Shown: positions 32,012-44,200 of the stretch, piece after piece | Layout: each line of letters begins with the position of its first letter | Position numbering within the stretch: position 1 is the first letter of the stretch | Source: Anas platyrhynchos | Lineage: Eukaryota; Chordata; Aves; Anseriformes; Anatidae | Assembly (NCBI RefSeq): GCF_047663525.1 | Contig: NC_092621.1 | Coordinates: 75,196,501 to 75,260,500 of the forward strand | Direction: 5' to 3' | Length of the DNA stretch: 64,000 nt | The notes under the pieces: generated by a model | Seen by the model: the letters and a program-made list of their open reading frames with translations, nothing else | What the model was told of the DNA's origin: nothing | Databases searched by the model: none | Program-made: the position numbers and the translations under genes

Positions 32012-32270
32012 GGGAAGGGAAGGGAAGGGAAGGGAAGGGAAGGGAAGGGAAGGGAAGGGAAGGGAAGGGAAGGGAAGGGAAGGGAAGGGAAGGGAAGGGA
32101 AGGGAAGGGAAGGGAAGGGAAGGGAAGGGAAGGGAAGGGAAGGGAAGGGAAGGGAAGGGAAGGGAAGGGAAGGGAAGGGAAGGGAAGGGAAGGGAAGGGA
32201 AGGGAAGGGAAGGGAAGGGAAGGGAAGGGAAGGGAAGGGAAGGGAAGGGAAGGGAAGGGAAGGGAAGGGA
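32012..32270 (+). repeat. Pure pentanucleotide microsatellite (GGGAA)n, about 52 units
   Basis: 259 bp of uninterrupted GGGAA (equivalent to AAGGG) has purines on the + strand and no interruption until 32271 (AAGGAAAA). All three + frames and two minus frames are open through it because the unit is 5 bp, so the Gly-Lys-Arg-Glu or Phe-Pro-Ser-Leu frames across it are artefacts. The motif can form G-quadruplexes (G3 with 2-nt loops) and purine-purine-pyrimidine triplexes. Confidence 0.98.
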
Positions 32271-34989
32271 AAGGAAAACTGCAAGTAGGCTACTCCCTGG
32301 TATTTCTTGAGATTTACTGGGCCAGAGGGACCATCCCAGCCTGGTGTCTGATCTTCCCACTTGTAATGGCTTCTTCTGTCAGTCTTGTGATAGGTCTCTG
32401 AGGATGCTTTACACCTCTTTGGTGCCTGCAGCACCAGTGAGAGAGACCCTGAGGAGTTTCTCTGTCATCAATGCTTCACATCGTGATTATTCTCACCTAG
32501 ATGACTCCTGCAGGTTGAGAAAAATGGCAGGAGGGAGAGGCAGAGGAAGGAGAAGAGCTTGGTAATAAACGTTGTCATTCCTAAAACCTACACTCCATAG
32601 CGCTGCACCTACCTCCTCCTCAGATGTGGGCAGTAAGCTGAGTGTTAGATGCAGGAAGGGGTTGGCATCCTACCTGTCACCTTCTGAGAAACCTCATGGG
32701 AGCTGTTCAGAAAGCAGTTACTTTCACAGGTGTTGTGCTCCCCTCCCCCATACTGTTTGATGAATTTTTAAAAAATGCACAAAGTCCTCGAATGCCCCAA
32801 ATCTTCCTCAGCATTTCACAGAGGCACCAGCTTTCACCTCCCGCTGCGAAGCACCAAGATCCTGCAGGTCTATTTCCTCCTGTAAAGCGTGTGTTAAAGA
32901 AGCGGGTAAGGCACGAGTGGGGGGGAAACCAAACAAATTTGTCCTCAGCTGTGCACTGCTTCTGGCAGTGGGGTGACTCAAAGGGAAACCCAAGCGCTGG
33001 TGAGGGAGGGAGGAAGCGCCTGGCAGGCTGATTTCCTCTGGGCACTCGGTCAGGGGTTAGCTCGCTCCGGGTTCCTGATTTCACCGGGAAGCCTGTGGGG
33101 TGGTGAACATCCTCCTGCTCCCTAACACAGGTGAGTTTCGTCACAATCACTCCATTTCTGATTTTCTTATGTGTACCTATCTCTCAGTATCTCTACATGC
33201 CAAATTTTAACTTCCTCTTTATAAGGCGCCGAGAACCAAAGAGATTTTAAGGCCAAAGGGTTAGGATTTCACTAGCCCAGGAAATGTGTATTATTTTGTT
33301 AACAGGAAAGACCTGATCTTTCCAAAGTGCTTAATTGTTCTTATCCAATGCCCCTTTTCTTGGCTGAGCCCTGGCCTCTTGCAGTAATGATGTTTTCAGA
33401 TTGTCAGGGACAGAAAAAGAAAAAAGAAACTGGCTGTGGGGCAACCAAGAGGAAGTGGTTTGCACGACGTTTCCCCTCCTTCTCATCTTTCTCTGTCTGG
33501 ACTTATTTGCTTTCCTTTTCTCCCCCCACACACCTCCTTTGGCAAGCATGTGCCCCAGAATAAGCCCAGGAGGTTTCTTGTTATGTTGCATTTGAAAGCT
33601 GGGCTGGGAACGAGAGATCGGTCTTTTTCTTCATAAATAAAAACGTGAAGCACACGATTCATCCCAGAGAGGGAGGAAGGGTAACAGGACGAGACGAGCT
33701 GGGGGAGACCAGGCAATCTGTCCTCTGCGAGGAGGGATCTGATGCCCCAAAATGCTTCGGTTTGCCCTGGGAAGATGTGTGTCCGTACCCTGCTGTGGAA
33801 GCAGTGAGAGCGAGGTGTCCGAGCCCTGCTGCCCCTCCTGCAGAAAGGAGAGGGCAGGAGGCAGGCAGGGCATGTGGTGGGTGCAGGGGGGGGTGCTTTT
33901 GTTCCGAAAGCCACATCCTGTCCGGCTCAACCTTCCTGATCATCCCAAGGCTTTCTGCAGGGTGAGCCTGGCGGGGAGGTGTCCGAATGCTGAAGAACAG
34001 CAATGGAGGAAAGCAAAAGCAAAGTGATTCAGGAGCGTATGCCCATGGCTCCCAGGGGGCTGCACTTCATGGAGGAGGTTTGCACTGAGATGCTGGGATC
34101 AGAGGGAAATGAACAGCTCAGAGGCCCAGGAACAGATCCTGCTTTTCTTTCAAGCAGTTTTGGGGTGAACGTTGCATTTCCAGTGACGCTTGCAAGAGGT
34201 CAGAATACGGGCAGAGGTCTGGAAGCCTGCCCAGATCGTCTATCTGCTCCTAACATTTCTGGCAGGGAGAGAGCATGCAAGTGGCAAGCAGCAACAATTA
34301 CCCTCGGTGTCCTGGTGCCTGCTGGCTGCTGCTCCAGGACACAGACCCGGGCAGCCCTTTTCCAGGTCACGAGCACAAGCATGGCATGAAACTCATGAAG
34401 CCCATGCAAAAAGTGTTAGTGTGACGCCAGGTTGTACAAGGAGGAACAGGAGAGCACACCAGAACCACGCTGAAATTTGTTCATGCTCAGCCAGCCAGAG
34501 GTGAAGCATTGCCACTGTGCTGTGAGGAGCTCCCAGCATGAATTTCCCTGGGATCTGCCTCTCCCAGAGAGGTCTGTGCACTGGCACATGCTGCAGAAAG
34601 CCCACAGCGTGTTTATTGCTTCTCCTGGTGCGTGCAGTACAGCCTGGAGAGCGATCAGTGTGAGGGCTGGGAGGTGAAAGGGAGCAGCGCTCGTGCACCA
34701 GCTGTCTCACTTATTTTCTGGGAGCTGGTCCAGTGCCACAGGACAAGCCTTTGTTTTGCAGGGAAAGCACAAACTGCTCGGTTCCAGCCCTGCTGGCCAA
34801 GGCTGTTCATCCCCACTGAGGTAATGGAGCAGCACTGACTGCCATCGGGTCACGGTGTGGCCAGATGTGGTGGCTGGCATCGGGTACTGGTGGGCACCAG
34901 TGATGGCCAAAGACCTCCAGCTGATCCCATCAGCCTCAGCAGATAACATTCAGCAAATCCTAGCAGGATTTTTTTTTCCTATGTTCCTA
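32271..34989. other. Intergenic, nothing recognised
   Basis: No CR1, LTR or gene was recognised. 33000-34000 has moderate GC and overlapping frames on both strands without coding signals. Confidence 0.5.
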
Positions 34990-35260
34990 TTTCTCACAAA
35001 ACGGCTGAGGCTGGAAGGCACCTCTGGAGGTCACCTGGTCCAACCCCTGCTCAAGCAGGGCCACACAGAGCAGGCTGCCAGGACCACCTCCAGGTGGCTT
35101 TTGAAGATCTCCAAGGAGGAGACTCCACCACCCCTCTGGGCAACCTCTGCCAGTGCTCCATCACTGAAACAGTGAAGAGTTGTCTCCTGATGTTCAGAGG
35201 GCACCTCCTGTGCTCCACTTGCTGCCTGTTGCCTCTTGTCCTGGCACTGGGATGTTTCCC
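34990..35260 (-). mobile_element. CR1 LINE 3' fragment, divergent
   Basis: AGGCTGGAAGGCACCTCTGG, GGTCCAACCCCTGCTCAAGC and GTTGTCTCCTGATGTTCAGA in this order match a CR1 3' end and pol C-terminus in reverse orientation, of a subfamily different from the young copies. The pol frame is not open. Confidence 0.8.
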
Positions 35261-38200
35261 ATGTCTAACTCCAGAGGGACTTGGCTGCTTCTTAAGCGTT
35301 ACTTTTTTAACTGGAAGCTCAGCTGAAGCTGCTATTTTTAACCATAATTTTAAAATTTCTCTGCTATCAGCACTCCTTGGACCTCTTGTGCAAATCTGTG
35401 AGTGCCTGGGACTCATTGCTCTACTCTGACACGAAAAGTTCAGGCTCTGTGTGACTAGCAGGTGGAGAAGGCTTCACAGCTTCAACCACAGCTTCAGGAA
35501 GACCTGGTTTCCCCTCGCTCTGCCAGCAGGTTTTGCTGCCTTGGATGCTGACCAGCTTCCCAGGCGTGCTGCTCTCACACCATCTGGGCTCTCCTCCTGC
35601 AAGGTCACGCAGCCAGCAGGCCGGTAACTGGGTTTGTAGTGACAGCAGCAAACTGGAAATGCTTCCAGCCCCTCGAGGTTTCCCTAATTTACCTTCCCTG
35701 TGCAGACCACGGGCAGCCACCCACCCGTGCTGTGTCCCCACAGGGCCGAGATGAGAGGTCATCTTGCCCTGCAGGGCCCTTGTGGGGCTGGCTTTTCTCT
35801 TTCCCAAGCCTCCTCTCCTTCTCACCTTGAAAACACAGCTTGGAAACAGTGGCATGAATTCCCTCCAGGTTGGTTCCCCTTGATCTGCCGGGGCTTCCCT
35901 GCTGGCCTTGGCCCCACCAGAGCCCCAGAGGACTGCTTGCCCCAGGGCAGGAAGAGTGGAAGGCCCAAGAGCTGTGCAGGGAGTGTTTTTCTTCCTGCTG
36001 CATTGAACACTCCGTGTCCCGGATGACCTCAGCCGGTGTTTGGTTGTGCCCTGAGCCCTGTTTCCACATTATTATACAGACTGGGTCACAATGATGTCCA
36101 GGAGGTGTTCTGCAGAGCTATCACCGCTCCGTTATTTTTTGCTGAAATGACCTCTTACACCCTCACCTGGTATCATTGCACCAGAGCCGAGAAAGGAAGC
36201 AAATGAAAAAACACAGTCCTGACTACCCCTCTGTAAAGAGCACAGACTACACTTTCTTTTTTTTCACCCATCTTCATAAATCTGTCCTCAGAAATGGCTT
36301 CAGCTAGTAGCCCCTTGGAACGGCACTGTGTCCAGACAACACAACCCAAGCAGTTCCCCAACTGCTACACCACAAACTGCAACATTTTTTTAGCCAAAGA
36401 TAAAGCTTGATGGTTTAAGGAATTAATTCCTGCCAGCTTCTGGTGCTGGCACTTTCCGTTCCCAACGAATGTTAGAACGACCCCAACAGCTGGATCAATG
36501 GTTTCACAAGAAGCAGTTTCCAGCTCGCGGCTCAGCGGTACATGAAAGTGATTAGCAATCAGGAGGAAAACTGGGACAACGTCAATCTCTTGGGCTGCAT
36601 CTGCAGTGAGCAGGCAGGATTGCCCATGTCCCAGCCCTGTCCTCTCCCCCTGAGGATTACAACATTTCTTGACGACCTCCATCACAAGCCAAAAACTGGG
36701 AGTCTTCTTCTGCCGAAGATCCGAAGTCTGGGAATTCAGGCTAGGAAGCCTAAAGGAAGGATTCAAGCAGGCGTGTACCAGCTTCCTTGCGCAGACTAGC
36801 ACAGCCCTGCAGGAAGGCATCATCACACATCATGTGTAATTACAGCCGGGGTTAAGCAAAGCAGAATTTGCTAAGATGTAAATGGATCTCAACCTGCATC
36901 GATCATTATGAATGTGAAACTCACTGATCTGAACACATGCAATTCTCTCTGCACCCCTCCCCTTTTTTTTCTTTTCTTTTTATTTTTATTTAGCTCTTTG
37001 CCTTAAGGTAATTTGCATTTTGGCTCCTTTTCACTTTATGCAGAGCTTGTTCTACCCTGGTCCACTGCACACCCGATGCTGCAGCTTCCAGTGCTTGTAT
37101 CTACAGCAGAAGGCAAGCAAAAGCAAGGATTTCACCAGCAAATGGTGACCTAAATACAGCAGTGTGTAGATACATGTGGGATGTGTGGGCACAGATGGGC
37201 ACTGGGTGCCAGGCCAGGACGAGCAGAGGCTTTCTGGACCGCATGTGGAAGCAGGGTCCAGCAGCCTCCTCCAAGATACTCACATTTGCTCACCCACCTG
37301 CTCCCCACCAGGGGCCTGGAGGCTTCCTCCTGACCTCCAAGGGATATTTGCAACTTGATTTTCCGGGCTCCTGCCCTGGTTTGGTGGTTGCATCCTCCCA
37401 GACCTTCTGGTGTGCCTCTCAGACCCCTGCACTATCCCGGTTTGCCTCCTTCTACATGCATTTGGGTGATATTTTAAATCCCGCTCTTCTTTTATGGCAT
37501 TGTCTGGAACAAAATAAATAATTATCAAAATAAATAATTATCCAGGCCCAAAAAGAGCGAGGGAATTTCAAGACGATGTTTCCCATTGCTGTTTTCTGCA
37601 TGCAAAATCAGAGACAGGTCTAGCTACTGGCTTGAGGAATAAGTAAATAACTGGAGGACAGTCCATAATCCAGCACATTAAAGCCAAACTAGCAGCTTAG
37701 TTTAACAGCAAGCAACGCAAGGTGACCATTTGTCATTTAGACCTGTCTGACCTCCAGAGCAGTGCTGCCAGCAGAAATGGGATTGCTCTTGAGATGCCCT
37801 AACAGGTTGTAAGGAGTAAGCTGAGGTGTGGCTTGGCAGCAGGGAGGACAAGAACTGGTCAATAAAGGGGGCTCGAGAAGCTCTGTTACCGTGTTATAGG
37901 ACCTGCTTTCCTCCCAGACCTGCAGAGGTTAGCTCTCTGCAGCATGCTGGTTTTATTTATATATAAATATATTTTTATAAATTTATATTTATTACATTTA
38001 TGCGCCATCCCTTCGGGAGCAGCACGTCCTCCCTTTCTGCCTGCTGCTGAGGAGAGCAGTGGGATCCGGCCTTAGAAAGCAGCGACTCATTAAATTGGGA
38101 GGGAAGGATCTCTGGGGGATTGCAGGCTTGGGGTAATTATTTTTCTGCTGGCTTTCCCTGACATCCTCGCTGGCACAGTCACCTGAGGATGCCTTTCATG

Positions 38201-41200
38201 GACGCTGAAAGACACCTCCCTTTCCTGCCCAAGCAAAATCTGTGCAGTTAATGACCAGGCTTCCTAATGAGGCTGTAAGTTAGGACTTCTTTTGGCCTTC
38301 TCCCAGCTACATGTATAATCCTAAAGCTTCTGTATAGTGTCCATTGCTTCCTGCTTGGTCTCTCTCCAAGCCCTGTGCCTTTCCCATTTGCATGTCACTG
38401 CAGCTGGCACCTGCCCAGTGCTACCGTGGAAATGACCTTCCTTGAGTGGGACCTGCCTGCTGTCACCCACCCCACAACACTTATTCCTTCCTGCAGAAGC
38501 ATCACCCTGCACCTGACGCTTGCCTTCTGCCCATTGGTGCTGTGCTGCTATCCGAATCCTCTGCTCACTCTCTCATCCTGACACCTGGCACTTTTGCTTC
38601 TCTTTCTGCTGCTGATGCCGGCTGCAGCTGCAGCTCAATCATAATGTTTGGTGCGTTATTTTTTTTTCTCCAAACCCCTTCATTTTTTCCTTCTCATCCC
38701 CTTTAAACCGACAGCTGGTGCCCCCAGTAAGGCTGGGATGGTCTGAGGGACACAGCTTTCTGCTTGGCTCTCCTCCTGACTTCAGAGGTTAGGGAGCAGG
38801 TGACAGAGATCAGACAGGCTCCTGTTGGATGCTTTCGTGTGACAGTGCTCACGGGGCAAGAGAGGCTCACTGCTGAAAACCCCGTTGCTTTGTTGGAGGT
38901 GCCAGGAGCAGGAGGGGCTGCACAGCAAGAGCTTTCAGACCATGACTGCAAGGTCGCCACTCCTCCGTGATGTCAGCCTGTTTGCTCTCCTCTGAAGGAG
39001 CTTCTTTGTCTGCTGCCCCAGCAGGATCTCAAACCCCAGAAACCCCAGGGCTTATCTTATCCCAGTCTGCCTTTTTTTTTTTTTTTTCCTTCATACTTCA
39101 AAACCCCACCAAAAGGGAGAAAAGCTACACCCCAGGGTCTCTGCACACCACATTTTTCTAGGAAAGCCCAATAACCAACAGAACCCTGGACAGCCCACAT
39201 GTCTTCATATTGGGAAACCTGAAAAAAAAAAAGGAAATAAAATAAAATAAAAAAAAGGATCTCCCAACTTCCTGATGGCTGCAGAACAGCCATTTGCAAG
39301 CACATTGCCCTGGCACCCCCGTGCCAGCCACCCTCTAGATGAGGTTCCCCCGTGGGTTTGCTGAGAGGAGAGAGACGTGCAGACAGCTCCACTGCATGGC
39401 CTGGTGGTGGTGGGGCTGCTGGCAGCCTACACCAGTGAGCACACCTGGTAGGGCAGTGGGTCATCCCCAGGCCATCCCGCCACCCTGAAAGCTCCGTATC
39501 AAAGCACAGAGGCTCTGCCCACAGGAGCCAGCCCCTTAGGCTGGAGGTGGGGGCAGGAGGTACCTGCCCAAAGCCCCTTCCCTGCTGTCCACTGCAGCCT
39601 GGGACTGACCATGGGCATTGTGCAACTGGAGCTTGATACTCAGGACTATACCTGGGTAATAAATCTCCTTCCAGAAGCATCAGCATGGCTTTGAACCTTT
39701 CCCACCTATGGCATCCTTTTTTTTTTACTGCACAGATGCCTCCTTCTAATTCCCACCAGGACTTTGCTGCAGCCCTAAACCGGTGTTGATGCCACCTCTG
39801 CAGGTCAGTGGTACAGGAATACCCTGGTACTCTGAGCAAGGGAAAATGAACATCTCAGCTCCAGTCTAAGGAGCTGAGGCTGATTAAACCATGGAAATCT
39901 AGTCATCAAATGTCTTTTGCTGTTTCAGAATAACTTTCCTGAGCAAAGGAGGAGGTCTTGACCTGCGTCAGGGACGGTGGAGCCCAGGTGCTGGCTGCGC
40001 TCAGGGAAGTGGGAGCTGTGAGCCCATCTCTCTCCTGCTAGGAAAATGCCAGTGCCTGGTATTTAATCTGAAAATGCACTGACACTTCAATTGAAACAGA
40101 AAGGTCATGAGTCAGAGTTTCCCTCTGAGCATGGACTTACTTCTTCTGAGAATGAATCGAGCACTTCTGACCCGCTTAGCAGGAGCAACATGGGAGTGAG
40201 TGAAAGCCTTGCTGTTTACGGGGTGAGACTGGATCGGGCACTGAGGCTGCAAAACACCACAAGTGTAACTGCTTTCCCTCTTGTCCAAGAGACGTTTTGG
40301 TCCTGGCATGACAGTGAAAGCAGAAAGAACTGCAGGTATGACTTTGGGCCTCACGTGGCTCACTGGAAGCACCAGTGATCTTGTTTACATTGAAACCGAG
40401 AGCAGGCTCAATGCTGCCGCTGAGATGAGATGATTTTTGTGGCTGGTTCTGATTGCCCCATATTACCTCTTTCAGTACTACCATCTATTTATTAAGACCA
40501 GACCTGACTACAACAAATGGTGCCTGTATGTGGTGCCCCACTCCGTCTCATTTCCACCCCACGGGAACGTGGCCATGACACACGGGCTCAGGTGTCCCTG
40601 GACATGTCACTTTGCTCCCTTTTCTCCATCCTCCCGGCTCTTCGAAGCTGGACCCACACGTATAGCAACGTTCTTGGGGTGGAGGCAGGGATGTGGGGTG
40701 TCTTTGGGTGGGACCTTGAGCACCCCACTGTTAAACACACCTGTAATGACCCCCACACAGAGCAGCTTGTTACAGAATCGCCAGTCAGACAGATCAAGCT
40801 GCTGGTTCGGGGGGGGGGGGATAGTGTCTTGGGCAAAATTTGTTCACAGGGCAAAACTCTCAAACAGCCAGAAGCATTTCTACTGCAGTTTTCTGCATCT
40901 GGACCTTCTGCTAGGAGATAGTTGCGTGTTTGAGATGTCTTGAGTAACAGAAAGAAATAAACAGCATGTATTATTTAGCATATTAAAAATAGACACAAAG
41001 TAGGACTCGAATATTGCTCTGTGTTCATATTTTTTTACCTAAGGTAGTTTAATTCTCCATAAAAACAGCTCATACAGCCCTGAAAAAAAATAAATCATAT
41101 GTCTAGCATAGAGGTAACATTGATCAAACCTGGTAAATATTTAAGCTGTTCACATCCTGTGATTGCCTGATCAGTACCAACCATCACTTCTTGCACCAAG

Positions 41201-44200
41201 CATGAGCAATGCCCATCTGCAAACAAATATTCTATTTTTTTCCTGGGGAATTAGCATCCAATATGAAACCCTTGCCCATTAAAGATGAGCACTGTCAATG
41301 TAAGCAGCACATTTGTTTCTGTTGGTTAGGTCCAGACACCAAGGGCTGACGTGACCATATGCAAAACACAAATTCACTGGTCTGTTTGGAAAACAAGGTG
41401 GGGATAGGACTTGGGAATGATTTCCTGAAGTCTCTGGTGCAAAAAGCCCTTGGGTTGTTTGCACAAGCATCTGTGCTCTTTACAGACAGAAAGCACTGTA
41501 GGTCAGCAGGCAAACCTTTGGCAAGCAAGATTGGCAGAAGAAAAGAGAAAGATGAAGGGACAAGTGAAAAAAAAAGCCCACGTTCCTCCTCATCTTCTGA
41601 ATTGCAGGACACGCTGGGAGGGTTGCTGTTACATGTGTAATTGCTATATGTGCCCTTGGAGGCCCATCAGTATTCTCGTTGGGTCTAAAAGGAGCTTGTG
41701 GACCTTGGTGCCCCTCCGGGTTGCTCTGCTACTCCTCATCAGGCTCAAAATTATAGCATTAATAGAATAACTGTGCCATGGCAGCAGGCAAAGAAAGGCA
41801 TGGCACATGTAGCACAGTTGCATGGGGAACAACCACGACCCAACCAGAGAAACCCATGGTGAGGGAAACCTACAGAATACCTGACCTGGAGCTGACACAG
41901 AGCAGAAAAAAAAAAAAGAATAGAAAAAAAAAAAAAAGAATGGAGAAAAAAGAGGGTGGATAGTGCCAAAGGTAGTATGGCAGCAGGAGATAAAAGGCGG
42001 AACTGTTATCTGTGGCACGAGCAATAGCAGGGCAAGCAGTGGAGCAGGAAAAGCAGCACAGAGAGCTGGAGCTGGCGGCTAGCACAGATGCTGAAGAGGA
42101 TTTCTGAGACCTGTTGTGAATCTGTGTGTGCAGGCAAAGCGTCAGCACACGTAAAGGAAAACCACAGCCAGCAGTGCCACTGGAACAAAAAACTGAGGCT
42201 CAGCAGCACGCTGGTACGTGAGCACTTCGCAGCTCCTACCCAGTCAGTAGCCAAGTTGTGTGGTGCAACAGGGAGATGCCCCTGCCCCAGGCCTTCACAG
42301 AGTGTTTTAAGGGAGAAAAGACAAAAAAAAAAAAATAGCCTGTGGGAGGGGTTGGCTTATTTACAAGCACTAGTAAGCACTTTTGGGAAAGAAGCAATTT
42401 TTATAGCACACACACTTACCCGTAAAGACAAAAATAGGGATATTTTTGCAGTGAAGGACACGGGTAAATAAAATATAAAACAAAAATAGGGATATTTTTG
42501 CAGTGAGTGAATAGCAGTGAGGGACATGGGTTGGTGATGGGATGCAGCAGGTCAGGCTGATGGTTGCACTTGATGATCTTGACAATTCCATGAAAGCATG
42601 CCGTGCCTGCCTGTCACTTGTTCTTCATGCCCTTTCAGCGAGCCAGGGTAGCTGCCACAGTCACAATTCTTCAAAAACCCACCCAAAATCCTGCTGTGAC
42701 AGGAGGAGACCGGTCCAGACTGGGAAATAAATTCTTTGGAGGTTACGAAAGAGACAGAAGTTGCATCCATGACAGGAAATGCCAGAGACTGAAGTGTTTG
42801 AAACTGGGAGAAAGCTGAGGGGAAATGCCAAACAACTTCTTGCAGAGATGATGCTGGTTCCTAGACACCCACTTACGGCCCCATAAGCATCCATTTACGG
42901 GGCCAGACAGAGGCAGGATACCGCACTTCTGGGATGCGTGGCCCATGCTGCTGCTGCGGGTACAGGGGCACCAAGGGCCCAGCCTCAAGCCCACTATCAC
43001 CAGGTGTTATCATGAGAGGGAATTTATTGCCTCTCGGCTGCTGACTGATGCAGAAGACAGAGACGGATGGCTCTGCGTGCCCGAACCTGCTGCAGAGCTC
43101 TTTGCTCGTGTGAGGGATGAGTCAGCCAGATGCAGAGCAAAGAACAGCTTCCTGGTGTTTGATCCTAAAGCCCTGTGTCAGGAGCTCTTTCGGTATCTCT
43201 CAGCAAGAGCACAGGCACAGCAACTTCCCTACGTGCCAAGAGTTTCCACGTGAGAGGGGGAGAGTCTCCCCTAAAGCAGGCATTTCAGAGTGGTGGAGCT
43301 TTCCTGTGGGAAGCAAGCTAAAAAGGAGCCAGCTAAGCCAGTGCTCGTGCTGTTCCTGCTCGGGTGAGCGGGTGAAAAAGCCTCTGTTTCCTCGTCCTGT
43401 TCGGGTTCAGACACACAGAGGTTGTCCAGGGCTCCTCCCATGCCCTTCAGGAAGCGGGGTCTTCCTTTCACTCCCCAGACCACAGAAATAGCTAAAACAG
43501 CAAAACAGGAGCAGCAAAAGCTGCCAGGAGCACAGGGTGCCCTGCTGCCTGCACTGAGCACAAGCAGCACGAGGATCGATTTCCAAGGCAGCACAACAAA
43601 ACAGCGTATTGCAAGTCTGCTGCACAAAACCAAAAGTCCTCAAGACCCTCCTAATGTGTGCATCGTGGTGCCTGAGGAGTGTGTCACCTCCATGCCAGGC
43701 CGTCAGCAGCCAGCTTGGTGAAGCAGGGGCACTGCCCTGGTGAAGGACTCCTCACACCCTGCCGTGGGATGGAAATGGGTTCCCCAGCTCTGCTCCTGCT
43801 GCTGGAGGAGATCTCCACGCCCACCCAGCAGCCCCAGTGGGCTGGATATCTGCCCACCACAAGTGTGGTCCTCCTGTGGCGTATGTGCGGAGGGTCTGCT
43901 GCACTGGACAGGCTGGGAGGTGCCAAGGGCACAGCCTCAAGTGTCAGGCAGAGAAGCAAAGCCACTTGGTGCATTTCTCCTGAAGTCCCTGACCATCTCT
44001 AAGTACACCAAGACAGAAATGCAAGTCTGATGGCCAAGGGCTGAAAGGGCATTTCCTCCCAGCTGCCCTCCCAGGAGAGAAAACATTTCAGAAAACTTCT
44101 TCAGGAAAGAAGTGCAAAAAGAGGTGGATCTGGCAGAGAGAAGGGGAGATAAACAGAAAGAGCTGTGTTGAAAACAATTCTCTTTTGGTTATTTTTGTCA

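Noticed and set aside
31877..32434. Long Gly-Lys-Arg-Glu and Phe-Pro-Ser-Leu reading frames across the GGGAA array
   Set aside because: A 5-bp repeat without stops is open in most frames. There are no start context, splice or family signals.
39057..39839. 260-codon minus-strand frame
   Set aside because: It includes low-complexity poly-Lys and poly-Phe runs from A/T tracts and has no recognisable domain.
42945..43253. 102-codon frame of exon-like composition
   Set aside because: It is not recognisable and lacks convincing splice sites at both ends. It could be revisited with RNA data.
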